Shown piece after piece: positions 32,612 to 41,952 of a DNA stretch of 55,685 nucleotides. Made by a program: the position numbers and the translations under genes. A model generated the notes under the pieces. It searched no databases. It saw only the letters and a list, made by a program, of their open reading frames with translations, and had not been told where the DNA came from. This DNA comes from Fibrobacter sp. UBA4375 (GTDB lineage Bacteria; Fibrobacterota; Fibrobacteria; Fibrobacterales; Fibrobacteraceae). Location: contig DGRZ01000038.1 in the NCBI GenBank assembly GCA_002391195.1, forward strand, positions 1 to 55,685, given 5' to 3'. Position 1 is the stretch's first letter. Each line of letters opens with the position of its first letter.

Positions 32612-33874
32612 TTATACCTCTTTGTTTTGAAAATCTAGTCTAATATAGGCGCACAGAGCCTGCAAGGCAACACCGCTCTTTTCTTTTAAGGGGACCACGT
32701 TAAAGAACATGGGACAATCCAGCTCGTCGCCCTCGGATTTCCAGGACACACGACGACCCGTTTCAAAAACTTCAGTCAAGACCTTATTAAAATACAATAG
32801 AGGCTTTGAAAACGCCACGCTGCTCAAGGGTTTCCCCTGTATCGACGCCAAGTCATCCACATGGAAGGCATTGGCAAAGCATTGGTTCGCCCCTAGAATT
32901 TTGAATTCCCTATCTACCCAGAAAACCCGCAAATCAGGCAAGGACAAAGCCGCCGAGAAAAGAGCATTTTCATTATGGTCCGGATCAAAAACAAAATTAT
33001 CCATCATCAGGTCCAGGCGGTTCGCCACTCCCCGGAATACCAGGTTACCCTCTTCGTCAAAAGCGATCAAGCCGCGAAGGTTGTACCAAAAAACGTTCCC
33101 ATTCTTGTTGAAAAGGCGAATCTTTACCGGAGGATACAACTTATTCTTTTCGATAATGCTGTTGTCCGCCTTGTATTCCAGAACGTAGCGGTTCGTCAGC
33201 TTATCTAAAAGGGCGGCATCCTCTTCGGGCATAATCTTTGTAAGTTCCACACCTCCGGCAAATCGGGGAAGTATCTGGAAATCCTCATCCACGATGGGAG
33301 TCAGGAACGTCACCAACCGTTTTTCCACATCCAGGCTCCACAAGAAATCCCCGGTTGTCTTCAGCATCAAGTTGAGAGTATCCTGTAAATTCTGGCGCTC
33401 CCTGCGGGTTTCCTGTTCCCTGGTTATATTTTTCAGAAAACACACATAATGATATTCCGACAGGGACGCCCGATAAATAAAGCAGCGCAGTTCATACCAC
33501 AGAATATCTCTGTCTTCCAATTTTACCGAAAAGAGAAATGGGATATCCCTATGCTTTTCTGTTTCCTCGAAAAACAAACGCATCCTGCCCCAATCCTTGG
33601 GGTCAAGGAGCTCTTGTAAGCTCTGTCCCTGAACTAATTTTTCTAGCAGAGGTTCTTCGGCAAAAAGAGGCATGCTGTACAGGTAATCCAGATTCTGGGA
33701 CAGCACCACGATTCCCTCGTTCACGTTATTGCCAAAGCGCTTATAGAACTTTTGTTTTTTTCGGCTATCCCTGAGCAGCATAAAGCACACCAGGCAAACC
33801 ACCACAAGCAGGACTCCGATGGCCACCGAAGCCATAGCCCAGTCAATACTTCCGATTTTGGGAATCTCCGTCAT
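32612..33874 (-). CDS. Membrane-anchored PAS-domain sensor-like protein without output domain
   Basis: The 420-aa protein has one membrane helix near the N-terminus (MASVAIGVLLVVVCLVCFML). Three PAS-like regions follow: around residues 50-160 (VNEGIVVLSQNLDYLYS), 170-290 (GDFLWSLDVEKRLVTFLTP) and 310-415 (LPDLRVFWVDREFKILGANQ). A kinase, GGDEF, EAL or HTH domain is not present after them. It may pass a signal to a partner protein or be a kinase remnant. ATG at 33874 (MTEIPKIGS) is preferred to the upstream start. It overlaps the end of the previous gene by 32 bp and lies immediately before the rhodanese gene. Confidence 0.65.
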   Translation of the reverse strand: MTEIPKIGSIDWAMASVAIGVLLVVVCLVCFMLLRDSRKKQKFYKRFGNNVNEGIVVLSQNLDYLYSMPLFAEEPLLEKLVQGQSLQELLDPKDWGRMRLFFEETEKHRDIPFLFSVKLEDRDILWYELRCFIYRASLSEYHYVCFLKNITREQETRRERQNLQDTLNLMLKTTGDFLWSLDVEKRLVTFLTPIVDEDFQILPRFAGGVELTKIMPEEDAALLDKLTNRYVLEYKADNSIIEKNKLYPPVKIRLFNKNGNVFWYNLRGLIAFDEEGNLVFRGVANRLDLMMDNFVFDPDHNENALFSAALSLPDLRVFWVDREFKILGANQCFANAFHVDDLASIQGKPLSSVAFSKPLLYFNKVLTEVFETGRRVSWKSEGDELDCPMFFNVVPLKEKSGVALQALCAYIRLDFQNKEV

Positions 33875-34616
33875 ACTTTTGAAAATACAATTTTTTTCGG
33901 AGCCACAACCCGTTCCACCCCAGATTTCCGTTGCCAAAGCCGTGAGTTCCGCCCCATTCCAGAAATTTCAGGTTCAGGACCAGTTCCACCCCCACGCTAA
34001 ACTGCGGGAATGAGTAAAAACTAGAAAGCGAGCCAAACCTGAAATAGAAATCGTGGCCTACTCCCAAAGATTTGCCGTCCGATTCCACCGACAGGGAAAA
34101 CACTTCGGTTGGCTTCCACAAAAGACTTCCCATTCCCGTCCAAGTTTCGTCGGTAAAGCCCATGGTCCAGAGGCTTCCGTACAAGTTACCCCATCGAAGG
34201 CCCGCACCTGCCTTTATGCGGTGTCGAACCCAACTCGCTTCCCGAGAAACCAAATCCAACAATGTCCCATAACCAGCTCCAAATACCGCGGGCCCTAATC
34301 CGTAAGCCCCGTCCAGTTCCCCATAGTGTTCCCTGAAAAGGCTATCCATCTCGCTATAAGAGTAGAAGAACGCCACCCGGTAAAGCCCGCCTCCCCATTC
34401 CCCGACAGCGCTGGCGGCCCACTGGTCATGCACCTCCGGCACGTTCCAGTACGAAAACCCGAAGGCAGGCTTCCCCACCCTTGCCGGACTGGAATACCAT
34501 CCGGGAAGTCCCGATGAACCCGTAACACTCTTTTTCACAAAGGGCACCGGCGAATCCAAGCCAAAAACGAAACTCGCCAGCAGAAACACCGGCAGAAAAC
34601 TACGGACGAACGACAA
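33843..34616 (-). CDS. Outer-membrane-like beta-barrel protein of unknown function
   Basis: The 257-residue protein has a signal peptide (SFVRSFLPVFLLASFVFG). After it come many short alternating beta stretches rich in aromatic residues and glycine (GYGTLLDLVS, LRWGNLYGSLWTMGF, FYFRFGSLSSFYSFPQFSVG), ending in a charged tail. This suggests a small barrel. Start is uncertain: the TTG at 34616 has AAGGTGG upstream and gives a clean signal, while the ATG at 34658 would add 14 residues. It overlaps the 3' end of the lamin-tail gene by 17 bp. I recognise no family. Confidence 0.55.
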   Translation of the reverse strand: MSFVRSFLPVFLLASFVFGLDSPVPFVKKSVTGSSGLPGWYSSPARVGKPAFGFSYWNVPEVHDQWAASAVGEWGGGLYRVAFFYSYSEMDSLFREHYGELDGAYGLGPAVFGAGYGTLLDLVSREASWVRHRIKAGAGLRWGNLYGSLWTMGFTDETWTGMGSLLWKPTEVFSLSVESDGKSLGVGHDFYFRFGSLSSFYSFPQFSVGVELVLNLKFLEWGGTHGFGNGNLGWNGLWLRKKLYFQKYDGDSQNRKY

Positions 34617-36003
34617 TTCCCACCACCTTTTCAAAAGAACCCGCCGAAATCCTGACATAGGCCGCACCCACCCCCGTATAATCCTGCACCGGCACATTCC
34701 ACCAAGCGTTGGACATGGCAGGCGCTTTCTGTTTCCAGACCACCTGACCCGCGCTGTCCAGCAGGTTCAACATTACCTCCCGGTCGCTCTCCACCTTTAC
34801 CCGCAAAGGGTCTCCCCGCTTTCGCAAGACCCTTGACGATAGTTTGTACACAACCGGTTCCTCGCCATACTTTTCAGAATGCCTACCCTGAAATCCTGGC
34901 GTATTTTCTGCAATTCCCGTCTTTGGGTTAAAGCCCGACGGACAGCTCACCGTGAACTTGTCCCAGCCAACGCTATCCAAAACCGCATCGCCATAGCAAA
35001 GCGAAAAGGAGCCCGCCGTATTGTTCAGATAGCCGATGGAGGCCTGCACCATTTTCACGTCCTTATACACTATCTGTTCCCGCAGGACTGCCGTATCCCT
35101 GGACACGAGAACGCTTTCGTAAGGCCCGATGGAATCTGCATCAGCACCCCAGAAGTTCCCGCGACTGCAGTGTCTGATTTTGGACAGCGGAAGCGCCACC
35201 TGGGAGGCGTTATAGACTTCAATCCATTCGGGCATGGGTTCTTCTGGGCAATGGTGCACTTCGGTGACCATCAAGGGAGAATTACCCACCTGAACCACCA
35301 GCGTATCCACGCTGTTGTTTACAGAAATTTCGTCGTCGGGCACATGCAAGTGCAATAGAACTGGACTCTTGACCGGAATGGCGAAAGAGAAAAATTCATT
35401 TACATGCAGCGAATCGTTCTTGCCCGAACTCGGACGATACAAGTCCAGATATTCATAATGCAGCCAAGTGTTTTTGCAGCCCGAAACCCTGCCGGACACC
35501 CACCAATGGTCTTCCCTGAATTCGTACTCCACACGGGATATCCCGCAATCGTCCAGGTCCAGTTCGTAAAGGGGATTTCCGTACCCGGGCGTAGGCTCGT
35601 CCAGGATCCACTGGTCCCCGTAGCCCTTGCGCTGAAAAGACTTGCCGGCCTTCGGCTTGTCGAGATGGATTGAGTCTGTACAGGTTTTCGCCTGCAATTT
35701 CCAGACAGACTCCCGGGAATTGGGCAGGCTGTAACTGCCCAGGTCGCCACAGGTAATTCCCTCCTTGTCCGGACACAAGGCGTTCCCGTGAGAAAGAACG
35801 AAGCGGCCACCCTCCGGATAAGGAAAACCAAGCGCCGCCTTTCCGTCCAGGGAGACAAAAAGGGACTCCGCGAAGAAAGAGGAATCCATGCGTATTTCCA
35901 CGAACTCCCCCTGCTGGTCCGGCACCTCTGTCGGGTCAGGGAATATTTCCACAAACTGGGGGCAAGCCACCGCCAGGGAGGAAAAAAACAAGATGTATTT
36001 CAA
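34600..36003 (-). CDS. Secreted protein with two lamin-tail-like domains
   Basis: The 467-aa protein begins with a short signal peptide (MKYILFFSSLAVACPQ). It contains FVEIFPDPTEVPDQQGEFVE near residue 17 and MVTEVHHCPEEPMPEWIEVY near residue 255. Both fit the start of lamin-tail (LTD) domains, Ig-like folds common in secreted bacterial proteins. The C-terminal 90 residues (LRVKVESDREVMLNLLDSAG) resemble the FlgD-like or secretion-tail Ig fold of Bacteroidetes and Fibrobacteres. It starts with TTG at 36003 with AGGGG six bases upstream. A cell-surface or matrix role is likely, but no ligand can be named. Confidence 0.6.
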   Translation of the reverse strand: MKYILFFSSLAVACPQFVEIFPDPTEVPDQQGEFVEIRMDSSFFAESLFVSLDGKAALGFPYPEGGRFVLSHGNALCPDKEGITCGDLGSYSLPNSRESVWKLQAKTCTDSIHLDKPKAGKSFQRKGYGDQWILDEPTPGYGNPLYELDLDDCGISRVEYEFREDHWWVSGRVSGCKNTWLHYEYLDLYRPSSGKNDSLHVNEFFSFAIPVKSPVLLHLHVPDDEISVNNSVDTLVVQVGNSPLMVTEVHHCPEEPMPEWIEVYNASQVALPLSKIRHCSRGNFWGADADSIGPYESVLVSRDTAVLREQIVYKDVKMVQASIGYLNNTAGSFSLCYGDAVLDSVGWDKFTVSCPSGFNPKTGIAENTPGFQGRHSEKYGEEPVVYKLSSRVLRKRGDPLRVKVESDREVMLNLLDSAGQVVWKQKAPAMSNAWWNVPVQDYTGVGAAYVRISAGSFEKVVGIVVRP

Positions 36004-36073
36004 GATAAACCCCTAGGGGTTTTCCCTTACTGCTACCCCGGAGGGTGCCACCTTGCGGAACAGGTCAGGGGGC

Positions 36074-36994
36074 TCAATCCACGGCGTAGTCGCCGGGGAG
36101 CATATAGGCAAGAGGATTCACAGGATTGTTGTTCACCCAGACTTCGTAATGAAGGTGGGGACCAACGGAACGGCCAGTGTTTCCCATATAACCGATAATC
36201 TGGTAACGGCGGACAAACTGCCCAGGATTGACCAGGGACATCTGCATGTGGCCATAGCGGGTCACAATCCCGTTGCCATGATTGATGGTCACGAAGTTTC
36301 CAAAAGTAGAGCTCATCTGGGCCACATCCACCACACCGTCGGCAGAAGCATAGATGGGAGTCCAGCGGTCATTGGCGATATCCACGCCATAATGCATCTT
36401 GCCCACCTCGCCCGTAACCGGGTGGATACGCGGGCCAAAGGAAGAAGCGTAACGGCCCTGGGTGGGCGAAATAGAAGGCACAAAGCGCCAAGCGGACTGT
36501 TTCTGCTTGATAAAATCGGTCAGGTTGTAGAATGCGCCGCTGTTGTTGTCCAGCTTGCCCTGCAGGCGGTTCGCCTCGTCCCTCAGGTTCGCCATCTTTT
36601 CGAACACGGGGGACGTTTCCATAAGCAACTTGGACTTGGGCTCTACGGAGCCGCCTGTACCCAGGCTGCGCTCCTCTTCGTCGGGCAGGGGCAGACCATA
36701 CTTGGAATGGAGCCGCTGTTCGTCACCGAGAAAATCCGCCGACGTGCGGTTCAGGTAATCTACCGTCCCCTGAATCTGGGAGAGGTCGCGGTCCAGTTCG
36801 GCCCGGTCTTCCAAAACGTGGTTCAGCAGACCACGATAGACGGTCGTCGCCGCAAACTGGGCCAAGAAAAGCAAAAAGCCCACCACCAGCAGGAACTTCA
36901 AGAACGGAAGCCCGCGGAACACCAACGACGGCACGTGGAGGGTCACGGACCGGGAGGAATTCTGAAAGTGTATAGTGGTCTTTGCAAAATTCAC
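36074..36994 (-). CDS. M23-family metallopeptidase (peptidoglycan endopeptidase)
   Basis: The 306-aa protein has one N-terminal membrane helix (LKFLLVVGFLLFLAQFAATT), a coiled-coil-like stretch (about residues 70-155) and a C-terminal LytM/M23 domain (about 180-300). The zinc-site motifs are complete: HYGVDIAND supplies the first H and D, and HLHYEVWVN supplies the HxH. Enzymes of this type cut cell-wall cross-links, often in division or envelope growth, or act as activators. The start is GTG at 36994; no closer start gives the helix. It stands 70 bp before the lamin-tail gene. Confidence 0.88.
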   Translation of the reverse strand: MNFAKTTIHFQNSSRSVTLHVPSLVFRGLPFLKFLLVVGFLLFLAQFAATTVYRGLLNHVLEDRAELDRDLSQIQGTVDYLNRTSADFLGDEQRLHSKYGLPLPDEEERSLGTGGSVEPKSKLLMETSPVFEKMANLRDEANRLQGKLDNNSGAFYNLTDFIKQKQSAWRFVPSISPTQGRYASSFGPRIHPVTGEVGKMHYGVDIANDRWTPIYASADGVVDVAQMSSTFGNFVTINHGNGIVTRYGHMQMSLVNPGQFVRRYQIIGYMGNTGRSVGPHLHYEVWVNNNPVNPLAYMLPGDYAVD

Positions 36995-37431
36995 GGCGCA
37001 AAAGATAGAAAAATGAGGGCCTACAAAACACCCCTGGGCCGTTTTTTCCGTTTTTCCAAAAAAAATTGGCGTTTTTGAGCTAAAAAAGGGGAATTTCTAG
37101 TCCTGAACAGCAAACCTTTCAAGCGGATCCTCGCCTTGGTTCGACTTCGCTCACCACAGGTTGCGAGGATGACGTTCCCCAAAGCAAAGCGACCTCAGAC
37201 ATCGGACCTCTTGTCCCCAGCGGCCCTAATACCTAAAACCTATTACCTAACACCTAACCCCTAAATCCTAACCCCTAGATCCTAGCCCCTAGATCCTAAC
37301 CCCTAGATCCTAGCCCCTAGATCCCAGCCCCTAAATCCCCATTTTCTTAAAAAAACATATACATTATTAAAAGTTTTTATGTAAATTACAGGAACGGGCC
37401 CTGAAAAGCCCCTTTACCCTTTGGAGATATT
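36995..37431. repeat. Gene-free stretch with palindromic and short-period repeats
   Basis: The left part is AT-rich. At 37115-37176 lies AAGCGGATCCTCGCCTTGGT-TCGAC ... GCGAGGATGACG, of the palindromic family. At 37230-37340 there is a run of CCTAACCCCTAGATCCTAGC-type units, with a period of seven or eight bases, repeated about ten times; it is the longest short-period array in the window. The promoter of the DUF349 gene should lie in the AT-rich stretch 37341-37390. Confidence 0.65.
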
Positions 37432-40317
37432 ATGAGCTTACTGGATGCATTTAAACCGAAATGGCAGAATTCCAACCCCGACAAGCGTATCGAGGCCGTC
37501 GAGGAAATGGGACCTTCCAATCAGGACACCTTTGAACGAATCGCCCTGTACGACGAAGACCCCAAAGTCCGCACGGCAGCCGTCAAGAAACTGACGGTGA
37601 TTTCCGCCCTCGCACAGATTTCGAAAAACGACAAGGACGCCCATGTCCGTCGCCTGGCCGAGTCCCGCTATTTCGATGAAATTGTCCGCAAGCTCAAGGA
37701 TTCCCGCGCAGCCTCCCCCGAGGCCCTGCGCTTTATCAACGAACTGAAAGACACCCGCTACGCCGAAGACCTGATCAAGAATTTGCCCTCCTCCGAGCTC
37801 CGCCTGGAGTTGGTGAAGCTGGTAAGCAAGGCTAACCTGCTCGCCATCGCCGCCACCAAGGATGCCGTCGAGAAGGTGGCCATGGAAGCGGTGAACAAGC
37901 TTTCTTCGGAAAGCCTGCTTCAAGAAGTGGCCAAGTCTTCCAAGCACACCTCCGTGCGCAAGGTGGCCGCCGACAAGGTCAAGGCCATGCAAGACGCCGC
38001 CGACGGCGGAAAACGCGCCCAGATGCTCCTAATGAGCAAGCGGGAAGCCCTTATCCAGCAGGCCCACCACCTGGCCGCCCAGAAAGACCCCATTTCTGTA
38101 AAGGGCCAGTTTGAGGAACTGATGGAAGAAGCCAAAGCCCTGGGGATGGGCCCTGCCCAAGCCACTTTGGACGGAATCTACGCCAGTTTTGTCAAGTTCT
38201 GCGACGAGGCCGATGCCGCCCGCATCGCCGCCGAAAAGGCTGAAGCCGAAAAGCAGGCCCTGGTCAACCACCTGATGGAAACCTGTGCCGAACTGGAATC
38301 CCTGGTAAACGAAAACAAGCTCCAGGAAAACATGGAACGGGCAGACCAGATTATCGCCGAATGGAACGAGAACAAGTCCAAGATGACTCCCGATGCCATC
38401 CGCAAGTTCAACCAGCTGTTCTTCAAGGTCCAGGACCTGAAAAAGAAGGAAGCTCCTGCCGAAGAAGGAGAAGCCACCGAAGAGAAGGAATCCAACCGCA
38501 GGGAACTTCTGGACCAGCTTCAGGCCCTCGCCGATACGGAATGCTCCGAAACCACTTCAAAGCACCTCCACGGCATTGTCCGGGAATGGGAAAAGCTCCC
38601 CCTGCTAGAAGGCAGCGACCCCGAACTGCAAGAATACAACTCTCTCCGTAGCAAGCTGGGCGAAAAGATTGCGGCCTTCAACGCCTCTGCCCAGGAACGC
38701 TTCGAAAAGAATTCCGAAAAGCTCAAGGCCATCATTGAGCGGGTCAAGGGCTTCAACGAAAACGAAGATTTCAAGGAACTGAGCCTCAAGCTCAGGGCCG
38801 CCTTCCAGGAATGGAAAGACATCGTAGGCGACCAGAAATTCAAGTACCACGAGCTGTGGCTGGAATACAAGTCCGCCACGGAACGTTTCCAGGAAATGCG
38901 GCAGTGGCAGTCCTGGCACAACGAGAACGACAGGGCCTCCATCCTCGACGAACTGGAACTGCTTTCTAAGGAAGAAGGCAGCCAGGAAGTGCTGGACAAG
39001 CTCAAGAACCTCGCCACCAAGTGGAAAAACATCGGGCCCATTTCGCCCGCCAAGTTTGCGGAATTCAAGGACCGTTTCCAGGGACTGTTCGAAAAAATCA
39101 AGGAGAACTGCGCTCCCTTTATCGAAGAGCGTATGGCTCAAAGGGTCAAGAACCTTGCCGACAAGGAAGCCCTCTGCCAGAAGGCCGAAGACCTGTTGAA
39201 CAACGCCGAAATTTTCTGGAAGGACAAGTTCAAGGCCATGCAGGAAATCCAGGAATCCTGGAAGAACATCGGCATGGTTCCCAAAGAAAGCCTTGCCGCC
39301 CTGATGGATCGTTTCAAGAAGGTGACCGGCGAGTTCTACGCCAAGCACAAGGAAATCCTGAAACAAGAGGACAAGACCCGCGAAGAGAACTACGAGCGCA
39401 AGCTCAAGCTCTGCGAAGAGGCCGAAGCCCTGACGGAATCTACCGACTGGAACGCCACCTCCGGCAAGCTCAAGCAGCTGCAGGAATCCTGGAAGACCAT
39501 CGGTCCTGTGCCCAAGAGCAAGTCCGAAGAAATCTGGGCCCGCTTCCGCAGCGCCTGCGACGGATTCTTCGAGAAGAAGCGTGGCCATTTCGAAGAGATG
39601 GACGCAGCCAAGCAGGAGAACCTGAAAAAGAAAGAAGACCTCTGCGCAAAGCTGGAGGCCCTGGACCTTTCAAACATCAGCCAGGAACTGGTGGATACCG
39701 TCAAGGGTCTTGAAGCCGAATGGAAAGAAATCGGCATGGTTCCCAAAGAAGCCATCGAGACCATCAACAGCCGTTTTGCAAGCTTCGTGAACCAGTTCAT
39801 GGACAAGTACGCCCAGGTGAACGAAGACATCAAGAAGCAGCTCGCCGACATCAAGGCAAAAAAGCAGGAGATGATCGAGAAGGTAAAGCAGTTTGCCGAA
39901 AGCGCCGGCAGCAACCAGCTGGCCGATGCCGTCCGCGACCTCCAGAAGGAATGGCGGGAACTGGGTTCCTGCGGTCTCGACGAAGTGAACCTGCAGAAGG
40001 ACTTCCGCGAAATCTGCGACGACTTCTTCAGCCGTCGCCGTGACCAGCTGGATATCCAGGAACAGGCCCGTCAGAATAACCTGCAAAAGAAGATCCTGCT
40101 GTGCGAACAGGCCGAAGACCTGCTCACCGACCTGAACGAGCAGACCGTCGGCGGCGCCATGAACAAGGTGAAGCATCTCCGCCGCCTGTGGAAAGAGGTA
40201 GGCGCCGTGCCCCGTAGCGAATCCGACAAGGTGTGGAAGCGGTTCAATTCTGCCTGCGACCAGGTGTTCGCCTTCGGCCGCAAGGACGAAGCCAAGGGAG
40301 AACCTTCGGAGAGCTAA
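37432..40317 (+). CDS. Large DUF349-repeat protein
   Basis: The 961-aa protein starts with HEAT-like helices (about residues 20-180, ERIALYDEDPKVRTAAVKKL). A long series of DUF349 repeats, about 75-100 residues each, follows to the end. Each repeat carries a W-K-x-I/V-G ... P ... S-x-x-W-x-R-F pattern, for example SWKTIGPVPKSKSEEIWARF. The protein is helical, charged and has no signal peptide, so it should be cytoplasmic. Proteins with this domain in other bacteria have no settled function. A coiled-coil or nucleic-acid-linked role is possible. Start ATG at 37432 has GGAG upstream. Confidence 0.85.
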   Translation: MSLLDAFKPKWQNSNPDKRIEAVEEMGPSNQDTFERIALYDEDPKVRTAAVKKLTVISALAQISKNDKDAHVRRLAESRYFDEIVRKLKDSRAASPEALRFINELKDTRYAEDLIKNLPSSELRLELVKLVSKANLLAIAATKDAVEKVAMEAVNKLSSESLLQEVAKSSKHTSVRKVAADKVKAMQDAADGGKRAQMLLMSKREALIQQAHHLAAQKDPISVKGQFEELMEEAKALGMGPAQATLDGIYASFVKFCDEADAARIAAEKAEAEKQALVNHLMETCAELESLVNENKLQENMERADQIIAEWNENKSKMTPDAIRKFNQLFFKVQDLKKKEAPAEEGEATEEKESNRRELLDQLQALADTECSETTSKHLHGIVREWEKLPLLEGSDPELQEYNSLRSKLGEKIAAFNASAQERFEKNSEKLKAIIERVKGFNENEDFKELSLKLRAAFQEWKDIVGDQKFKYHELWLEYKSATERFQEMRQWQSWHNENDRASILDELELLSKEEGSQEVLDKLKNLATKWKNIGPISPAKFAEFKDRFQGLFEKIKENCAPFIEERMAQRVKNLADKEALCQKAEDLLNNAEIFWKDKFKAMQEIQESWKNIGMVPKESLAALMDRFKKVTGEFYAKHKEILKQEDKTREENYERKLKLCEEAEALTESTDWNATSGKLKQLQESWKTIGPVPKSKSEEIWARFRSACDGFFEKKRGHFEEMDAAKQENLKKKEDLCAKLEALDLSNISQELVDTVKGLEAEWKEIGMVPKEAIETINSRFASFVNQFMDKYAQVNEDIKKQLADIKAKKQEMIEKVKQFAESAGSNQLADAVRDLQKEWRELGSCGLDEVNLQKDFREICDDFFSRRRDQLDIQEQARQNNLQKKILLCEQAEDLLTDLNEQTVGGAMNKVKHLRRLWKEVGAVPRSESDKVWKRFNSACDQVFAFGRKDEAKGEPSES

Positions 40318-40321
40318 ATAG

Positions 40322-40425
40322 GTGTGAGGGTTTTGAGTTGTGAGTTGTGAGTTTTGAGACTTTGGATTGGAATGTCTTGAAGCTCGCTGCACTCACAACT
40401 GAAAACTGACGACTGACAACTGAAA
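40322..40425. repeat. Short-period intergenic repeat (GAGTTGTGAGT family)
   Basis: TTTTGAGTTGTGAGTTGTGA-GTTTTGAG at the left and CACTCACAACTGAAAACTGA-CGACTGACAACTGAAA at the right are rough inverse copies. They fill the space between the DUF349 and sua5 genes up to the ATG. No ribosome site is visible before the ATG of sua5, which abuts the repeat. Confidence 0.65.
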
Positions 40426-41388
40426 ATGCAATTCCCTCCCTGGACAAGTGTTGACGAGGCGGTCCGGCTATTGCAGGACGGCCAGGTGGTGGCTATACCT
40501 ACAGAAACGGTTTATGGCCTTGCGGGAAACGCGTACAATCCCGATGCCCTGGCAAAGATTTTTGCCGCCAAGGAGCGCCCCACCTTCGACCCACTGATTG
40601 TCCATATCTGCGACATCAAGCAGCTGGCCGACGTGGCCCGGGACATTCCCGATGCAGCCTACCGGTTGGCCGAGGCCTACTGGCCCGGGCCCATGACGCT
40701 GGTGCTCCCTAAGAAGGACTGCATTCCGGACCTGGCCACAAGCGGGCTTCCGTCGGTAGCGGTGCGGTTCCCGTCGCACCCGGTAGCACAAGAAATCATC
40801 CGGAAGTCAAACCTTCCCTTGGCCGCACCTAGCGCGAACCTTTTCAAGCATGTGAGCCCGACGACGGCTATGCATGTGGCCGAACAGCTGAGCGGACGCA
40901 TCGCAGGCATTGTTGACGGTGGACCGTGCCAAGTGGGCGTAGAGAGCGCCATCATTTCCCTGTTGAACGAGACGCCCACAATCCTTCGACCGGGCGCCGT
41001 CACCGCCGAAATGGTGGAGCGGGTTCTCGGGAAGGTGGCGTTAGGCGTTTCCAGCTCCAAACCCGGCAAACCCATGGCGGCGCCCGGACAGTTGGATACC
41101 CACTACAGGCCACAGGTTCCGCTATATTATGGGCCAATAAAAAAAGACTACAAGTTGCCGACCCGAACCGTGAGAATTGCATTCGGGACGACAGAAGGTC
41201 CGATTCCAGCAACCGTTAATTTGTCTAAAACAGGCGACCTGGTGGAAGCCACCGCCAAGCTATACGCCCTGATGCACGAACTGGACAGGCCTAAATACGA
41301 CCTAATTCTGGTGGACCCAATTCCGGACACGGGACTGGGAATGGCGCTGAACGACAGGCTGCGTCGCGCGAGTATCAAGAAGTTTTAG
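40426..41388 (+). CDS. L-threonylcarbamoyladenylate synthase (Sua5/TsaC/YrdC family)
   Basis: The 320-aa protein has the YrdC domain (about residues 10-200). It contains TETVYGLAGNAYNPDALAKI and KERPTFDPLIVHI, with the KxRP-type signature, and later SAIISLLNETPTILRPGAV. A C-terminal Sua5 extension (about 215-320) follows, with GQLDTHYRPQVPL. It makes threonylcarbamoyl-AMP from threonine, bicarbonate and ATP for the t6A modification of tRNA. The two-domain form is Sua5-like rather than the short TsaC. The other t6A genes are not in the window. Confidence 0.92.
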   Translation: MQFPPWTSVDEAVRLLQDGQVVAIPTETVYGLAGNAYNPDALAKIFAAKERPTFDPLIVHICDIKQLADVARDIPDAAYRLAEAYWPGPMTLVLPKKDCIPDLATSGLPSVAVRFPSHPVAQEIIRKSNLPLAAPSANLFKHVSPTTAMHVAEQLSGRIAGIVDGGPCQVGVESAIISLLNETPTILRPGAVTAEMVERVLGKVALGVSSSKPGKPMAAPGQLDTHYRPQVPLYYGPIKKDYKLPTRTVRIAFGTTEGPIPATVNLSKTGDLVEATAKLYALMHELDRPKYDLILVDPIPDTGLGMALNDRLRRASIKKF

Positions 41389-41397
41389 TAAAGCACA

Positions 41398-41452
41398 TGG
41401 ATCCTCGCCGGAGTTTACCCTGAGCGAAGTCGAAGGGCGTCGAGGATGACGT
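41398..41452. repeat. Palindromic repeat
   Basis: GGATCCTCGCCGGAGTTTAC-CCTGAGCGAAGTCGAAGGGC-GTCGAGGATGACG is a longer relative of the dispersed family, with CCTGAGCGAAGTCGAAGG in the middle. It lies just downstream of sua5. Confidence 0.6.
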
Positions 41453-41454
41453 GG

Positions 41455-41489
41455 GGAAAAGCAAAGGGCCTCGGTAAATACCGAAGCCC
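41455..41489 (-). terminator. Rho-independent terminator of the DUF3332 lipoprotein gene
   Basis: On the minus strand GGGCTTCGGT (loop ATTT) ACCGAGGCCC forms a ten-pair stem with one G-T pair, followed by TTTGCTTTT. It lies 26 bp past the stop at 41515. Confidence 0.75.
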
Positions 41490-41514
41490 TTCGTTGTAAT
41501 CTCAAGTAGTAGAA

Positions 41515-41952
41515 TTACTTTTCGATTTCGTACTGAGCAACCAGATTGCCTTCAGCGTCCAGAGCGCGGACAACGTTTTCGTCGCGCTGGAGGGTGAGGT
41601 TGGCCTTTTCGCCGTTGGCGGCGGTCACTTCGACGGACATGGTGCCATCGGCGTTCTTCACGGCGGCGATGGAGTTGCCCTGAGCGTCGGTTTCATGGTA
41701 GGAATCGCCAGAAGCCAGCGGGTTGGAGCCGGTCCAGAATTCGATGGTGTTGAGAACCAGGCCGTCCACCAGGAACAAGCAGATGCCGTACACCGGAATC
41801 CACATCATGAGGAAGTGGACGATAGAGTTGATCCACTTGTCACCCAGGGTGCCGTTCCAGTCATGGAGCTTGTTGAAGCAGGCGTTAGAGCCGTAGCAGC
41901 CGGAGAGAACGATCATGCCGGCAGCGAGAAGGGTAGCGATACCTTTTTTCAT
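41515..41952 (-). CDS. DUF3332-family lipoprotein
   Basis: The 145-aa protein has a lipoprotein signal with lipobox VLSGC (cysteine near residue 18). The conserved segment NKLHDWNGTLGDKWINSIVH and a membrane helix (WIPVYGICLFLVDGLVLNTI) follow, then a hydrophilic C-terminal half of beta strands. This matches DUF3332 proteins, small lipoproteins of unknown role. AAGGAG lies upstream of ATG 41952, and a strong terminator follows, so it is probably well expressed as a single gene. Confidence 0.85.
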   Translation of the reverse strand: MKKGIATLLAAGMIVLSGCYGSNACFNKLHDWNGTLGDKWINSIVHFLMMWIPVYGICLFLVDGLVLNTIEFWTGSNPLASGDSYHETDAQGNSIAAVKNADGTMSVEVTAANGEKANLTLQRDENVVRALDAEGNLVAQYEIEK

